Assembly: GCA_019188255.1 (NCBI GenBank)
Contig: JAETXT010000010.1
Coordinates: 2,418,001-2,482,000, forward strand
Source: Verticillium longisporum
Taxonomy: Eukaryota > Ascomycota > Sordariomycetes > Glomerellales > Plectosphaerellaceae
DNA: 64,000 bases
Direction: 5' to 3'
Shown here: positions 23,050 to 34,631 of the stretch, piece by piece
Layout of the letters: the number at the start of each line of letters is the position of its first letter
Position numbering within the stretch: position 1 is the first letter of the stretch
Program-made: the position numbers and the translations under genes
Notes under the pieces: model-generated
Database searches by the model: none
The model's input: only the letters and a program-made list of their open reading frames with translations
What the model was told of the DNA's origin: nothing

Positions 23050-25395
23050 CTAGATACCAATGTCCGGCATCCACTGGAGGGAACTCGGTTCAAAATCCAT
23101 GTATGGGCCAAACGCTGAGGAATCCAGGTCGAGCCAATCCGTCGTGTGCCACTCATCCAGAAGACTGTATCCAAGCTGTCCGCTAGGATCCAGGGGCACG
23201 TCCAACCCTTCGGCCCCCGGCAGTTGATAGTATGACACGTCCTGAAGCGGCCCTACCTGCGCTTCAGAGTGCATGGCCTGTCCCGGCTGCATTTCAGCCA
23301 GGTGACCACTGTCGCCACCGGGCACTGGCGGAATTCCCATGGCTTCGGAACGAAACTCCTCCAAGATGACGGCATACCGCCGACTGGGGGAGTTTGTGGC
23401 CGTTGCTTTGGCAAGATGCGTCTGGCACCGCCGCGCAAGCTCCATCAATCTCGTATGCTTGGCTTGCTCCTTTCCCACCAACACGACGCCTCTCCGCTTG
23501 AGTTGTATGTCCCAGACATACGAGATGACCAAGGCGCAAAAGGTGACATACTGCGTCCACCAAAAGGCGTGAAAGATTGGGCCCTCGGCAGCTAGGCCAT
23601 CAACTGTCTCGAACACGCTGCGAGCGGCACCCAGACACTCGGCAATCTGGGTTTCGCTCTCCGGGTACACCGTCGCCAGGAGGAACAGCCTGTTGGCGTG
23701 CATAATGGCGTGACTGTAGCCAAGCTTGAGGACGATGGATTTCCGCCTGAAGCTTGGAACCAGCATTGAAGGATGGATGGAGCCCAAATATGGTGGCAGG
23801 CTCTCCTTCCACTCGTGGACTTCTTTACTGAGTCGATGTGCGGCGGAGATGCGTTCTTCCTCCGATATGGGTTTGATCGAGTAGACCTCACGCGATATCT
23901 TGCTGATGATTTGGGCGATCCTAGCAAATTGTCAGTCATGATATCTAGACCCAGGTCGGAAGCCTTACTTGATGTGAAATATCAAAGCCTCTGCTGCAGC
24001 GCCTGCCTGCTCGCCGCCCACAGCGATGGGTCCTTGGGCTGTCATGTCATCGTCGTCGATCTTGTCCGGTAAGACTTGGTCAATATCGTCATCATGGTAA
24101 TGCCTTGGACGTCCGAATATCACGCCAAGGTACTTGTCCAAGATGTACGCTGTCCAAAAGGTGCGCACACGGAATTGCGACTGTATATAGTCGACGGGGC
24201 TCGAAGTGAGCTGGCGCTTTCTCGCACTTTTTCGATGGAGACCCAACGCCGAGATGATCTGCAGTCCATTGCCAAAGGTGTACCAAGCTCGATTGAATCG
24301 AGAGGTGGTCAGGAGATACAAGGTTTGAATTATTCGCGCCTGAGCAGACTCGAGTCGCGGGGACCCGGTTTCCGCATCCGTGAGCTGAGCAGCAACGCAG
24401 AAGAGATGGTCGCTTGGGGACAGTGAGAGCGCGTCGACCTGGTCGGAAGCGAGACCACGTGACTTTTGACGATGTGCCGTCGCTACAGCTAGGCAGGCGA
24501 GTACGATGGACGTCCTGGCTCTGCCAAGACCTTGCCAAGGTACCTGTCCCCCTTGGACATTTGTTTCGATGGTCTCCAGCCAAGACTGTACCGTAGGTCT
24601 ATGCACAATGTGGTATGTTGCAATGCAGACATCAAAGTACATGGCCAGCAAATCCACAAGGTCTTGATGGCCAGGCAAGTTCAACCTGTAAATATCCTCT
24701 TCCGAGGTCTGAGGCAGAGGTCTGTCTCCGGCCAGCATAACAGGTTGGTGTTGGACAGAGGCGTAGGCATGGGAGTCATTGACAGGAACGGCACCATCAT
24801 GCTTGGCTAGCCTTTTCCATGCTCGGTGGAGAAAGGTCACGCCGGATGTAGGGTCAAAGACTTGTCCCTCAATTTCCGCCATACCGAGCTCAGGGGACGC
24901 ACGGGATGCCGGTACACTTTCACTGAGACGATTGACGCTCAAGCGCATATTCTCAGGTCGAGAGACAGTGACCCGGGGCTCAGTCTGGTGATCCAGTCTT
25001 GCACTGACATGGCGAACTGGGACCGTCGGATGATGATCCCGTGAAGGTGGCGGGGTCGGCGGACGGCCCCTCGAGTATCGAGCCGCATAGAGGCACGTCA
25101 ACCCCCTACTGGAGCAGGTCGCGCACGGTATCGTGCCACTGCACTTGGCTTTGCGTTGCTTGCAGTGGTCACATGCCCTGCTGACCTTGTGGCCCTTGCT
25201 GCCTCGGCCGTGGTTGTGGGTAATTGTGTCATCAGAGCCAGGTGAGCCCAGCGTGTCGCCATTTGCTGTCGAAAGGCTGCGTTTGCGTGACATGCGCTGA
25301 GGAGAAGAACCGGACGCGCTCTCCGCCGAACGTTGCGCCGATTTGGAGACGCGAGCGGCGGCCGCGGCTGTGGGGGTTGATGCTTGTGAATCCAT
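23050..25395 (-). CDS. Zn2Cys6 transcription factor (Fungal_trans type), likely cluster regulator
   Basis: Exons 25395-23969 and 23920-23050 give 765 residues; the intron (48 nt) has donor GTAAGG and acceptor GCTAG. A basic N-terminus with KRSL is followed by the binuclear zinc cluster ACDHCKQRKAKCSGTIPCATC (six Cys, about residues 70-100) and a fungal-specific regulatory domain from about residue 220: YFDVCIATYHIVHRPT, LVACLAVA-like helices, ALGLHRK and RVRTFWTAYILDKYL. The frame extends upstream without a stop, but that stretch is low in coding character. MDSQAST at 25395 is the best start. It is transcribed away from the MFS gene and sits between two presumed pathway genes, as pathway-specific regulators often do. 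Three ACGGAT motifs lie within 260 bases of its start, so self-regulation is possible. Confidence 0.88.
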
Positions 25396-26143
25396 TGCTG
25401 CTGATCCCAGTTGCACAGGCTGGGCTGGGCAAAGATACTCGCGTCGTTTCAAGCGGGCGACAGGGACGGATTCCTGGTCAACTGGAGAAACAATGTAAAG
25501 AGTGAAGAGCAAGGCGGAAACTTGCTGGGGATGGGACGGATAAAGACTGAACACTGGAGAACTGCGGGGAGACTGGAGATTCTCCATGCGACGCCCATTT
25601 GCCGAGCTTGAGATCCGGGGCCCCCGCAGGCTGTCAACGCGAGTAAATCCGTCTTTTCCGTCTCGGCTTGGTGACCATAAGACTGCCAAGAGCCCAGTTT
25701 CCCAGTCTCCAGAAGGCCAAGACGAAGCCTGGGAAGTCTGAGCAGCTTTCTATTCCTTCAACCTGGGGCATCTTGTTACCATCCAGCGCGAAGAGAATCC
25801 TTGCCACGGATTCCATCGATTCAATTGCTGGACCCCGCGCGATCCACCACGTAAATTTGTCTTGGTATCTCCACAGACGCACCTAAGCTTCTGCGGCGAA
25901 GGGGAGAGGGCAAATCTGTTGCGCCATGTGTCACAGCGAGGATGTTCCCCAGGGAATGTCACAGGTGATGGCAGACTACAAAAGCTCGGCGCTCGCGCGC
26001 ATTCAGTCTGGAACTATGGTTCGATAGCCAACCTTTTTGATCTCGCGACTTTCTCAACTACGAGAATCTAGGTCAAGTTGAGGAGATACTGCACCATTTG
26101 CGCCTCATTCTGACGCAGGGCTTGCCTGTCCCAAGCTGCGAAT
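25396..26143. promoter_or_regulatory. Divergent promoter of the regulator and MFS genes
   Basis: 748 bases between two start codons. ACGGAT occurs at 25466-25471, 25536-25541 and, on the minus strand, 25647-25652, all on the regulator side; about 0.4 would be expected by chance. No clear TATA box seen. The same motif is enriched in the NRPS-like/reductase promoter. Confidence 0.5.
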
Positions 26144-27878
26144 ATGGCGAACAACAATCTCTCCACCGAAAAGCCCGAAATTGTTCTCGTGGACGACAAT
26201 CGCGACGCGTCGGATGACGTGCCCGAAAAGGCACCTCATGCGCGGGTCATTGATTCGTTCCACGTCTTGGGGTTGACCGACGACGATGTTCATTTCTATG
26301 ACAGCTACACACCGGAACAGAGAAAGCGAACAATGCGAAAAGTGAGTTTGAAAAAGCCTGTGCCGGGATGAAAGTCTGAGAGGTGCAGTCCTAACGATTT
26401 GCCCGCAGGTCGACGTACGCTTGACTCCCATGCTTGCGGTTTTGTATCTCATTTCTCACCTCGACCGCTCCAACATTGGAAACACCAAAATTGAGGGCAT
26501 AGACGTCGATCTCGGAATCAGCGGTATTCAGTGGAACATTGTTCTGTCCCTCTTCTTCGTCCCGTATATCCTCCTCGAAGTACCCTCCAACGTCCTCCTC
26601 AAGAGATTCAAGCGCCCATCTCTGTACATGGGCATACTGGTCACGACCTGGGGTGTCATTATGACCCTCCACGGAGTCGTCCAGAATTTTGGCGGCCTCC
26701 TCGCTCTGCGCATGCTTCTAGGCGTTTTCGAAGCCGGTTTCTTTCCCGGCGCCGTCTATCTTTGCACTTTCTGGTACATGCCACGAGATCTGGCATCGCG
26801 CATTTCATGGTTCTACTGCATGAGCGCATTGTCTGGTGCCTTTTCGGGGTTGCTGGCCGCAGGTATTGCGAAGATGGATGGTGTCGGCGGCTACGAGGGC
26901 TGGCGCTGGATCTTCCTCATTGAGGGTATCATTACCGTGGCACTGGGCATCATGACGTTCTTCTGCCTGGTAGACACGCCTGCTCTCAGCGGGAGGTGGC
27001 TTGACCCTGAGGAGATTCGGTTCCTCGAGCTCCAGCACTTCATCAAGCAGGGAGGTCGATTCCAAGATGAGGCCAAAGAGGACAAATACATATGGCAAGA
27101 TCTCAAGGCCTGCGTCCTCAACTGGAGACTATGGCTGGTGGCCTACATCCAGTTCTGCCAATCGGCCATGAGCTACGGTACGTTTGAACTCCTTTTAACT
27201 ACCTAAGACTCGACGACATCAAATACTCTACGAAGTTTGACTGACGACTGACCGGCGATAGGCACCAAATTCAACCTCCCGACCATAACACGTTCCATGG
27301 GCTTCGAAAACACACAGGCGCAATTGATGACCGCGCCTCCCTACGTCGCCGGCGCCATCTCGTCCATTGTGTTCTCCCAATTCTCAGACCGCTACTACTG
27401 GCGGATGCCTTTTGTCGTCATCCCATTCAGTTGCGTCTGTATCGGCTTCAGCATCATGCTCGGTCTTCGCGGCAACTTTGAAAACCAGGTTGGTCCGTCC
27501 TACTTTGCCGCCGTCATTGCATGCATCGGCATCTACCCGGCCATGCCGGCCGCCACGTCCTGGGCAGCGAACAACCTGGCGCCGGCCTCGCGCCGTGCCG
27601 TCGGCTTGGCCCTCAACATTGCCCTGGGAAACATGGGCGGTATCATGGGCAGCTATATGTTCTTCGACTCGGACGCGCCCATGTACAACACGGGGTTCGG
27701 CCTCAGCTTGGCATTCGGCTTGAGCGGTCTGCTCATGGCCTTTGCTGCTGAGGCTGCGTACAAGTGGGGCAACAAGAAGAAGGAGGCCCTGTCGGAGGAG
27801 GATATCAGGGCTCGGTACACCCAGGATCAGCTCCTCAAGATGGGAGACAGGAGCCCCTTGTTCCGTTACACTCTTTGA
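26144..27878 (+). CDS. MFS permease (allantoate/nicotinate permease-like, anion:cation symporter family)
   Basis: Exons 26144-26341, 26409-27177 and 27262-27878 give 527 residues with about 12 hydrophobic helices and a hydrophilic N-terminus. Family signatures include LTPMLAVLYLISHLDRSNIG at the first helix, NIVLSLFFVPYILLEVPSN, the R-rich loop LLKRFKRPSLYMG, RMLLGVFEAGFFPGAVYL, YEGWRWIFLIEGI and, late, AATSWAANNLAP and RRAVGLALNIALGNMGG. Relatives carry small organic anions such as allantoate, nicotinate, biotin or pantothenate with protons, so it may import a precursor rather than export a product. The divergent arrangement with the Zn2Cys6 gene makes co-regulation likely. Introns have strong signals (GTGAGT..CGCAG and GTACGT..GATAG). 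Confidence 0.92.
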
Positions 27879-28230
27879 AGGATAAGTGAAACTTTGTTAG
27901 TCGTTAGTATGATTTAATATATGGTTGAGTTATAGTCTCATAGCTGGGTGATTCGTCCCACGTGCATCTGTTGATGATGCATGGGTTCCTCATCTTGATC
28001 TCTAGCTAGGAAAGGAGTAACAAAAGCTGTGTGGAAAGGAACCAAAGATGGATGACTAAGGATGAATCCGTACTGCAGGAACTCGGTGTGGGGTCGAGGC
28101 TTATCGGTCCCTTATCTTAAGAACTGATGAAGTGCACATTGCACTTGGCCGATGTTTTGCGACAGCTCCAAACACTCAACACTCCTTGTCCAAAAAGCGG
28201 TCCTTCAAGCATTGTCTTTCTTTTGTCTAG
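27879..28230. other. Short intergenic region
   Basis: MFS 3' end and promoter of the mitochondrial transcription factor-like gene. No gene or notable motif seen. Confidence 0.6.
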
Positions 28231-30155
28231 ATGTGGCTTTGTCGTAGTAATGTGCGCCCGAATTCCTCCCTACTTCGCAGCATAGCGGCTCTGCCTTGCC
28301 GTCGATCGGCATCGAGCCTCCCGAAAGACCTTCTCAAAACGCCCAACCCGACAGCCAAGTCGCTTGCGGACACCGGCGTGTGGTCCTACATTTCGAGACG
28401 ACGAACGCGAGAACAGATAGAAGCGGACGAGAAGAAGGCGAAGACTCGCAAAAAGTCCACAAAGCCAAAGCCGAAGGGCGACCGGGCGCGGGTGAACATC
28501 ACCAATGACAAGTTCTGCGGTACGGCTTGCATCCCAGGCATTTGGCCGAGGCCACCAGTGTCGCTGACGAGGAATTCCATACAGATGATGTTATCGACTA
28601 CATTGCACCGTCACTGAAACGTCATGTTGGTTGCGACCTGCTCGATATCAATCCCGGTGCAGGAGTCTGGTCAAAGAAGCTGAACGACTTCCTCAAGCCT
28701 CGCTCCCACATCCTCATGGAACCCGATGCCGAGCTCTATAAACCCTTCCTCGACCCTCTCCTCGAGAGACCCGGCGCGAAACTCGTTCCCGAATCGGGCA
28801 TTCTCTGGACCGAGCTCACCAAAGCTCTGGGGTACCTCGAACACCAGGTCGAACAGCCCCGAAGCTCTGGTACCGAACCCTCATGGAATGATACCCTTCT
28901 TGTGACTGCCAACCTGTCATTTTACCCTAAACGCCGTTTCCGTAACTTCGACTCGGTCGCTGTGCTAGTGCTGTATCAGCTCCTCACAAGCATCCAGCTC
29001 GGCTCCCTCTTCCAGAAATATGGCCTCGTGCGCATGCTCCTCTGGATCAACGACGACGACAAGCGCACATTCTTGCCGCGTAGCATTCAGAACCGAAGAA
29101 AAACTGCCCTTCAGGCCGAGTTCTCGTGCGAGCACCTCGCTGAGGTAGCGGGCAAGGACCCAGCTTCACTCAAAGTTACCCCCGAGCAGCTGAAGAAGAT
29201 GTACGCCCGCGACCAGTGGATCAACATTGAGAGCTCGCGTAACACCCTCGCCCGGATGAAGGCAGCAGGCATCAAGGAGCCGCCCTCTCACCGCAGAATG
29301 GCCCTGACCGACGAGGTCATGAAGAACCACACAGGCACCGAGCCCCTGGCCGGCAAACAGTCGACGCACGTCGTACGCCCCTATCTCGCAGAGCTAGATG
29401 AACTCAACCGCCTCGCAGCCGAAGACAAGCTTGGCGCCCCCAAATCCAAAGGCAACGCCCGGCGCGCGATCCTCGCCAATCAGCTCATCCGCAATGAGCG
29501 CGAGGTCGCTGTCTTCGACGAGCTGATCCACGAGCAGCAGGAGCTCACCCGTCTCCACAGCTCGGGCGAGCTGACGGCCGACGAGTTCGCCGCGCGCGAG
29601 AAGGCGTACAGCGAACGCGTCGCCGCCCTGCCCAAGAACTCAAAGGCCGACTACCACTTGCTGCGGGATAACTACCTCTTGTTCCGCCAGGATCCGCCGG
29701 CGCTGCTGTATGACCGCAGGCCGTGGGAGCCGCTGCGCGTCGAGCCGGGCGACTTCTTCCCCAACGTCGAGACGGCGCTGCTCGACATCCAGCCCAAGGC
29801 CATGCACCCACTCCTGCGCACCGTGGGCTCCGAATCCACCGTTACGGGTGACATTTTTGACCTGATCCAGCGGTCGATGCTGTCATCGTCGCTCGATCCA
29901 GTGGAGGACACGCTCGACAAGCTGTGGCCTGGGGCGCGGGAGGGCATTCTGGAGAACTGCCCGAGCCTGCGCGACCCGGCGAAGGGCGGCCTGCCTGGCA
30001 CAGGGCCGTCTGGGGTGTGCTCACGGTTGTTGAACGAGCACCAGTGGATGGAAATATTGGACGCCTTCATGAAGTGGCCCTTCAGGCCGTCGCACGCCGA
30101 GCTGATTGGGAGGCTAGGCGATGACCTGGCCGTGTCTGACCCCTTGGAGGATTAG
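28231..30155 (+). CDS. Mitochondrial transcription factor B-like protein (rRNA adenine dimethylase fold)
   Basis: Exons 28231-28519 and 28585-30155 give 619 residues. The N-terminus (MWLCRSNVRPNSSLLRSIAALP) is basic, hydroxylated and free of acidic residues, as in mitochondrial targeting peptides, and is followed by a Lys-rich linker. Splicing at TGCG|GTACGG..TACAG|AT restores KFCDDVIDYIAPSLK. A SAM-binding-like motif I (DLLDINPGAGVWS) and acidic motif II (ILMEPD) then match the Dim1/KsgA/mtTFB fold, which in yeast Mtf1 serves as a mitochondrial RNA polymerase cofactor rather than a methylase. The long C-terminal part (about 280-480) is charged and helical. Conserved position of the fold and the presequence support a mitochondrial role; whether it still methylates rRNA cannot be judged. 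Confidence 0.8.
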
Positions 30156-30295
30156 AAGACCTGGAAGTCTTACATGTACCATAGATTATGTTGTACGATG
30201 GAGGAAGTAGACATGTAACAATACATCCCATATAAGTGGAGAACTGCATTGCGGGTGCCGCTTCGGCATCAATGCCAGAAGCGGGATGCAGCTCA

Positions 30296-31128
30296 CAGGG
30301 ATGAGTCTCAAGTTCATCCCCCCCAATTCGGAGAAACCTCGGGGGGGGGGGGAATGGCATGCACAATTCAATGTGCACGGGCCCTATGCAGTATGTACAG
30401 TATATTTTGAAAAGTTAATATTCTAAGAAATAATAGATTTTAAATAGATTTTAATTATATATATATAGCATATGCTTAGCATATGCTCAGTATATGCTTA
30501 GCATATGCCTAGAGAGCTAGATTCCTAAGGTAGATTGGGCATATGCTTAGCATATGTTGAGCATATGCTCTAGAGAGCTACATTCCTAAGGTAAGTTAGG
30601 CATATGCTTAGTATATGCTTAGTATATACCCTAGAGAGCTAGCTTCCTAAACTTAGGTATATACCTAACCTACTTACCTTAAAGACTTAATTCTAAAAGT
30701 ATATATATTTTAAGGATCTAGCTCTCTAAGATATATCCTAGTTATATATTAGGTATTTACCTTACTTACCTTAGGAAGCTAGCTCTCTAGGGTATATACT
30801 AAGCATATGCTAAGCATATGCCTAACTTACCTTAGGAATCTAGCTCTCTAGAGCATATGCTTAATATATACTAAGCATATGCCCAATCTACCTTAGGAAT
30901 CTAGCTCTCTAGGGCATATACTAAGCATATGCTATATATATATAATTAAAATCTATTTAAAATCTATTATTTCTTTAATATATACATTTTAACTCTAAAA
31001 CATAGGCATAGTATATAATTATATTTGCACTGTAGAGTTATGAAATTGCTCTAAAATTATGCTAACTAGCCCCCCCCCCACCCGAGGTTTACCCGGATTG
31101 GGGGGGGTGAACTTGAGTCTCACCCCTG
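30296..31128. mobile_element. 833-bp palindromic foldback (MITE-like) element
   Basis: Both ends carry similar inverted repeats of about 60 bases starting CAGGG(A/G)TGAG and including a long G/C homopolymer (30296-30353 and 31070-31128). Between them lies AT-rich sequence that is itself a long inverted repeat: 30426-30475 is the near-exact reverse complement of about 30926-30975, and the symmetry centre is near 30705-30712, the same as for the ends. Each arm contains repeated units with GCATATGC and CTAGAGAGCTAGATTCCTAAGG. There is no coding capacity. The CAGGG-type terminus and a weak 8-bp flank similarity (around CAGCT) are reminiscent of hAT-derived elements, but the superfamily is not established. 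Confidence 0.75.
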
Positions 31129-31280
31129 TCAGCTGTAAACTCTGCGAGAAGCTGTATCACGATTCCGGGCTCAATGTAGGTAGGAGTTGGCTTGTCATGA
31201 CTAGTATGCCCCTGTTGAGACGCTCGACGAGGGGAGCGCTGGGCCATAAGCCGCTGTCTGAACAACCCTCACATCAACAA

Positions 31281-31351
31281 GCGTGAATGGTTTAGTGGTA
31301 AAATTCTCCGTTGCCATCGGGGAGCCCTGGGTTCGATTCCCAGTTCACGCA
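31281..31351 (+). tRNA. tRNA-Gly (anticodon GCC)
   Basis: A complete cloverleaf: acceptor stem GCGTGAA/TTCACGC, D-arm with TGGTTTAGTGG (A box), anticodon loop TTGCCAT giving GCC, T-arm GGTTCGATTCC (B box), discriminator A. No intron. A T-rich stop signal (TTTT) follows within 15 bases. It reads glycine codons GGC and GGT. It is identical to the inverted copy at 32940-33010. Confidence 0.98.
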
Positions 31352-32939
31352 AAGCATTTTATTTTGCTCTTTTGGCATCTCACACGGAGATTTTTTGGAT
31401 GTGAAATTCCCTTGTTGATCTTTCTGAGGTAATTTCGCGGATGACTGGAACACGTTTTGCAGCCGCGGTCTTTTCCTGAGCCAGACACTGTATCGTGGCC
31501 ACTAGCTTCAATGGCCGGCCCAGACATTGTCAGTCACTTCGTCCAACAACAACCAAAGTTGAACTTATTTGGCTGTGCACCTATCAATAGGCAGCAATTT
31601 CACAATGAAATGAACTTTGTGTGCTGGGAGATATTGTCGTTGTAGTATGTTGAGACTTCGCAGATGCATAGGCAACCACGCTCAGCTTCATGCCGTATCC
31701 ATTTATGGGCACTCTGAGCCGAAGCCTCCATCCCGCATGATTCAGCACCACACTTTGAGGACTTGTAGTAGAAGAATGCTGTACTCCCTTACCTCATTAA
31801 AACCTCAACCTCGAAACAGCGTCGGTCTTTCGCGCGCTATGTCCTTACTACAATACTCCTTTCCGTCTTCTCCCTCCTCCGAGCTGCCTTGTCAGATCCT
31901 GACCATGCACTTGAGCTTTACATGCTCAAACCTTAAGGCTTCATCCTCCATACGGTTATAGCCTTGGACGCGGACCTTAGGCACATGCGAGGTCGTCAAC
32001 GGAGTGAAAGTTGCAAAAATAACTCGATTTGGGTTCCCACCTTGTCGTACACTCTTACTTCCGTTTAGTTTCGCGAATACATGTGGTCTGCCTGGGAGAG
32101 GTCTCGTATGTTTGTTGCACGTGCTGCTCCTGCGCTGTATGATTGCTTCCATTTCAGAAACCAGGAAGGCGCAGAAGTTATGTTCAGCGTTGGCTACTTT
32201 GCCAGCGATATCTGCCGCAGAAGCCGCCAAAGCGTCTGCTGCAAGATGTGGAATCAAAATATGCCTACAACGCACGACGTATAGAAAATATGTATGTTTC
32301 AAGCAACATGAAGCAACACTGCGCCCTGTCGACGAAAGTGGACAGTAGTGACTTCTATACCTGGTCCAGTTCTTGCAACTATCAAGCTGCCGAGGACATG
32401 AGACAGCACTTGCGTTTTTGGTATTTGTTGAAAATACCTAGAGACGAATGTGAGCAGGCCAGTCGCCGCGAAGAGACTTGACTGACGCACGATACTCAGC
32501 CGGAGTTGGTGGTGGGAGAGGAGGAGAGGATGTGGAAGAGGGACGCGGCGGGTTCAAAATCGAAATCTTGAGGCACATGTCGAGATGTGAATATGGCGAC
32601 TCGGGATGACGGCAGTCCGTGCTGAGAGTGGACTGATGGCGATGGCAGGACGCCATGCTCCGAGCAAAATAGTACAGCCAGCGATTTGACTTCCGTAAAA
32701 GTGTTCAATAAACATTGGGAGCCGTATCTCAATGGTCCCCTCCATCATCATGGAAGGTAAGGTACCAACGAAGAAAACGCGGCAATGATACCATGCTAGA
32801 ATGCTGACATAATTAGCCCTCAGATCGCTCAACAGTACCACCCTGTCGAGATAGGCCGGATTACCACAAACGAGAACCAAAAAAAAATAGAGGACACGAA
32901 CGTCAAAAGGATTGTTCGACGCTGAACGATGTTCTGCTG
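31352..32939. other. Spacer between two inverted tRNA-Gly genes
   Basis: About 1.6 kb with only short, overlapping open frames on both strands and no recognisable protein. No repeat was found beyond the two tRNA genes themselves, so duplication of a larger segment is not evident. Confidence 0.55.
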
Positions 32940-33010
32940 TGCGTGAACTGGGAATCGAACCCAGGGCTCCCCGATGGCAACGGAGAATTTTACCACTAAA
33001 CCATTCACGC
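32940..33010 (-). tRNA. tRNA-Gly (anticodon GCC), second identical copy
   Basis: Exact reverse complement of the tRNA at 31281-31351, including A and B boxes and discriminator base. A TTTT run lies about 33 bases beyond its 3' end (32904-32907 on the plus strand). The two genes face each other. Confidence 0.98.
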
Positions 33011-34631
33011 TTGTTGGTGATCGAGAGCCTCGGCCGACGGAATCATGCCGAAGGAAGGCAAACGTCTCGACAGTGTCGACGGTCAAGACTACTCGACCCC
33101 TCGACAGAAGTGGGACGCGGAGATGAAACGGTGGAGCAGTGGCCTGGCGTGCGAGGGTCGCGTGTTAAGTGAGGTTCCCACCACGGTTGTCTAGCCTGTG
33201 TGCCTCTGTAACACTAGACTGCAGCTTTCCGGTGACGTTTGGTGGGACCTGTGCTAGGTGATTGTGATTGTGATGGGCGAGGCTTGTCCATGATGGCAGG
33301 ACAGCCATGTCTCTTCTCTGCCTGCCAGTGGATGGAGAAGGCCAAAAGACGCGATGATGCTGTCTCGTCTCGTCTTGCGATCGCCGAGAGGCAGACCCCT
33401 GAGTCGGTACTTGGGCAGTGGCTAGGCGTCTGGTCTAATGAAGAAACCGCGGCCAGTCGCAGCGCAGGTGGATGTTTCATTGTCCAGTCCGTGAGAAGAA
33501 CCACCAGGAGAGGAGAACCAGGGTGACGATGCGTCACGTTAAATCTCCCGGGCGGGCCGTTTGACGCCACCTGCCCTTGAAATCGAGCCCAGATGGGCCA
33601 AGTCGAAGCACTGCCACTTGGAACAATCACTCAACAGGCTTGCCATGGGCCACACCAGACCCCAGGGGCCACACAAGACCCCAGGGACCAAAATCATGTA
33701 AGGTACAGTACGCCATCCAAGATCGTCGTGAGATAAGGCCACCACCAATCCAATTCCAAACAGATTGCGACACCATCTGCCTCCTTTTTTTTTTTCTTTC
33801 TTTCTATCTTCGCACTGCATCTTTTCAGGTCTGCATCACTCACCTTTTTCCCATCCTCAGTCTTGACCTGACTGAGCTGGGCGGTCCTGATCATCGGCCT
33901 GCATGTCCTCAGCCAAAGCTCGTCGAATAGGTGCCTGCTCTTTGTCTCTACCTACCACGATTTATTAGCTAGCCCGTCCCCTAGAGCCAGCTCTTGGGTC
34001 TCCCCACTGGACCGCTACTTGACGCACACCCCCCGATCTAGACCAGCCCCAGGCCAACTAGAAGCTAAAGCTTCATCTGGCGTGCCAGCCTACCCCTGAC
34101 AAACCTCCCCCACGACTTTCGCGGCTTCGATCGACCCCCGAGTACCGATTCGAACTTGGCCGACATGAGAGACGGCCAATATTGATTGATATTGCAGCAA
34201 ACACTTTTTTCCCTTCTCATTTGCGCCACGACAAGTGCCACGACCCCTTGGCCCCCTGACTGTTGTTGACCTGGCATTTGGGCAAACACTGCCACCACGT
34301 GGTCGATCATTTAGCCGCCGCCGCATCCTGCCACACCTGAAGAAACCTGGCCCCCCGATTCAATCGACGCATCACCAACAGGGACCAAACGAACACATTG
34401 CGACCAGCCCTCCTTTTACTTGCGCTGCGTGTGTCCCCCGCCCCTCTCCTCCTCGATCGCTCCACGACATCAGCATTCTCCTCCACCGTCACCTTGAACC
34501 TACAATTCTCCGGCCTCGCACAGTCGGCCGCCAGATGTCTTGAGCAGTGTCTCCCACGAATTTCCTTCCAGTTGATCTGGACCTGGCCTGGACGTGAACC
34601 CGCAACACGGCATCGCAGCCGTCCTGCCACC
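33011..34631. other. Intergenic region and GT90 gene leader
   Basis: No supported gene. A short direct duplication of GGGGCCACA(C)..GACCCCAGGG(G) type lies at about 33644-33690. The last 300 bases are C-rich and pyrimidine-rich, typical of a fungal 5' leader. The frame of the GT90 gene is open up to 34398, but that part lacks family similarity. Confidence 0.55.

Noticed and set aside
30426..30975. CRISPR-like or satellite array
   Set aside because: The units form an inverted, symmetric structure within a foldback element rather than direct repeats with unique spacers, and the genome is eukaryotic.
33214..33630. 138-codon minus-strand frame after the second tRNA
   Set aside because: Overlaps sense frames, lacks motifs and lies in promoter-like DNA.
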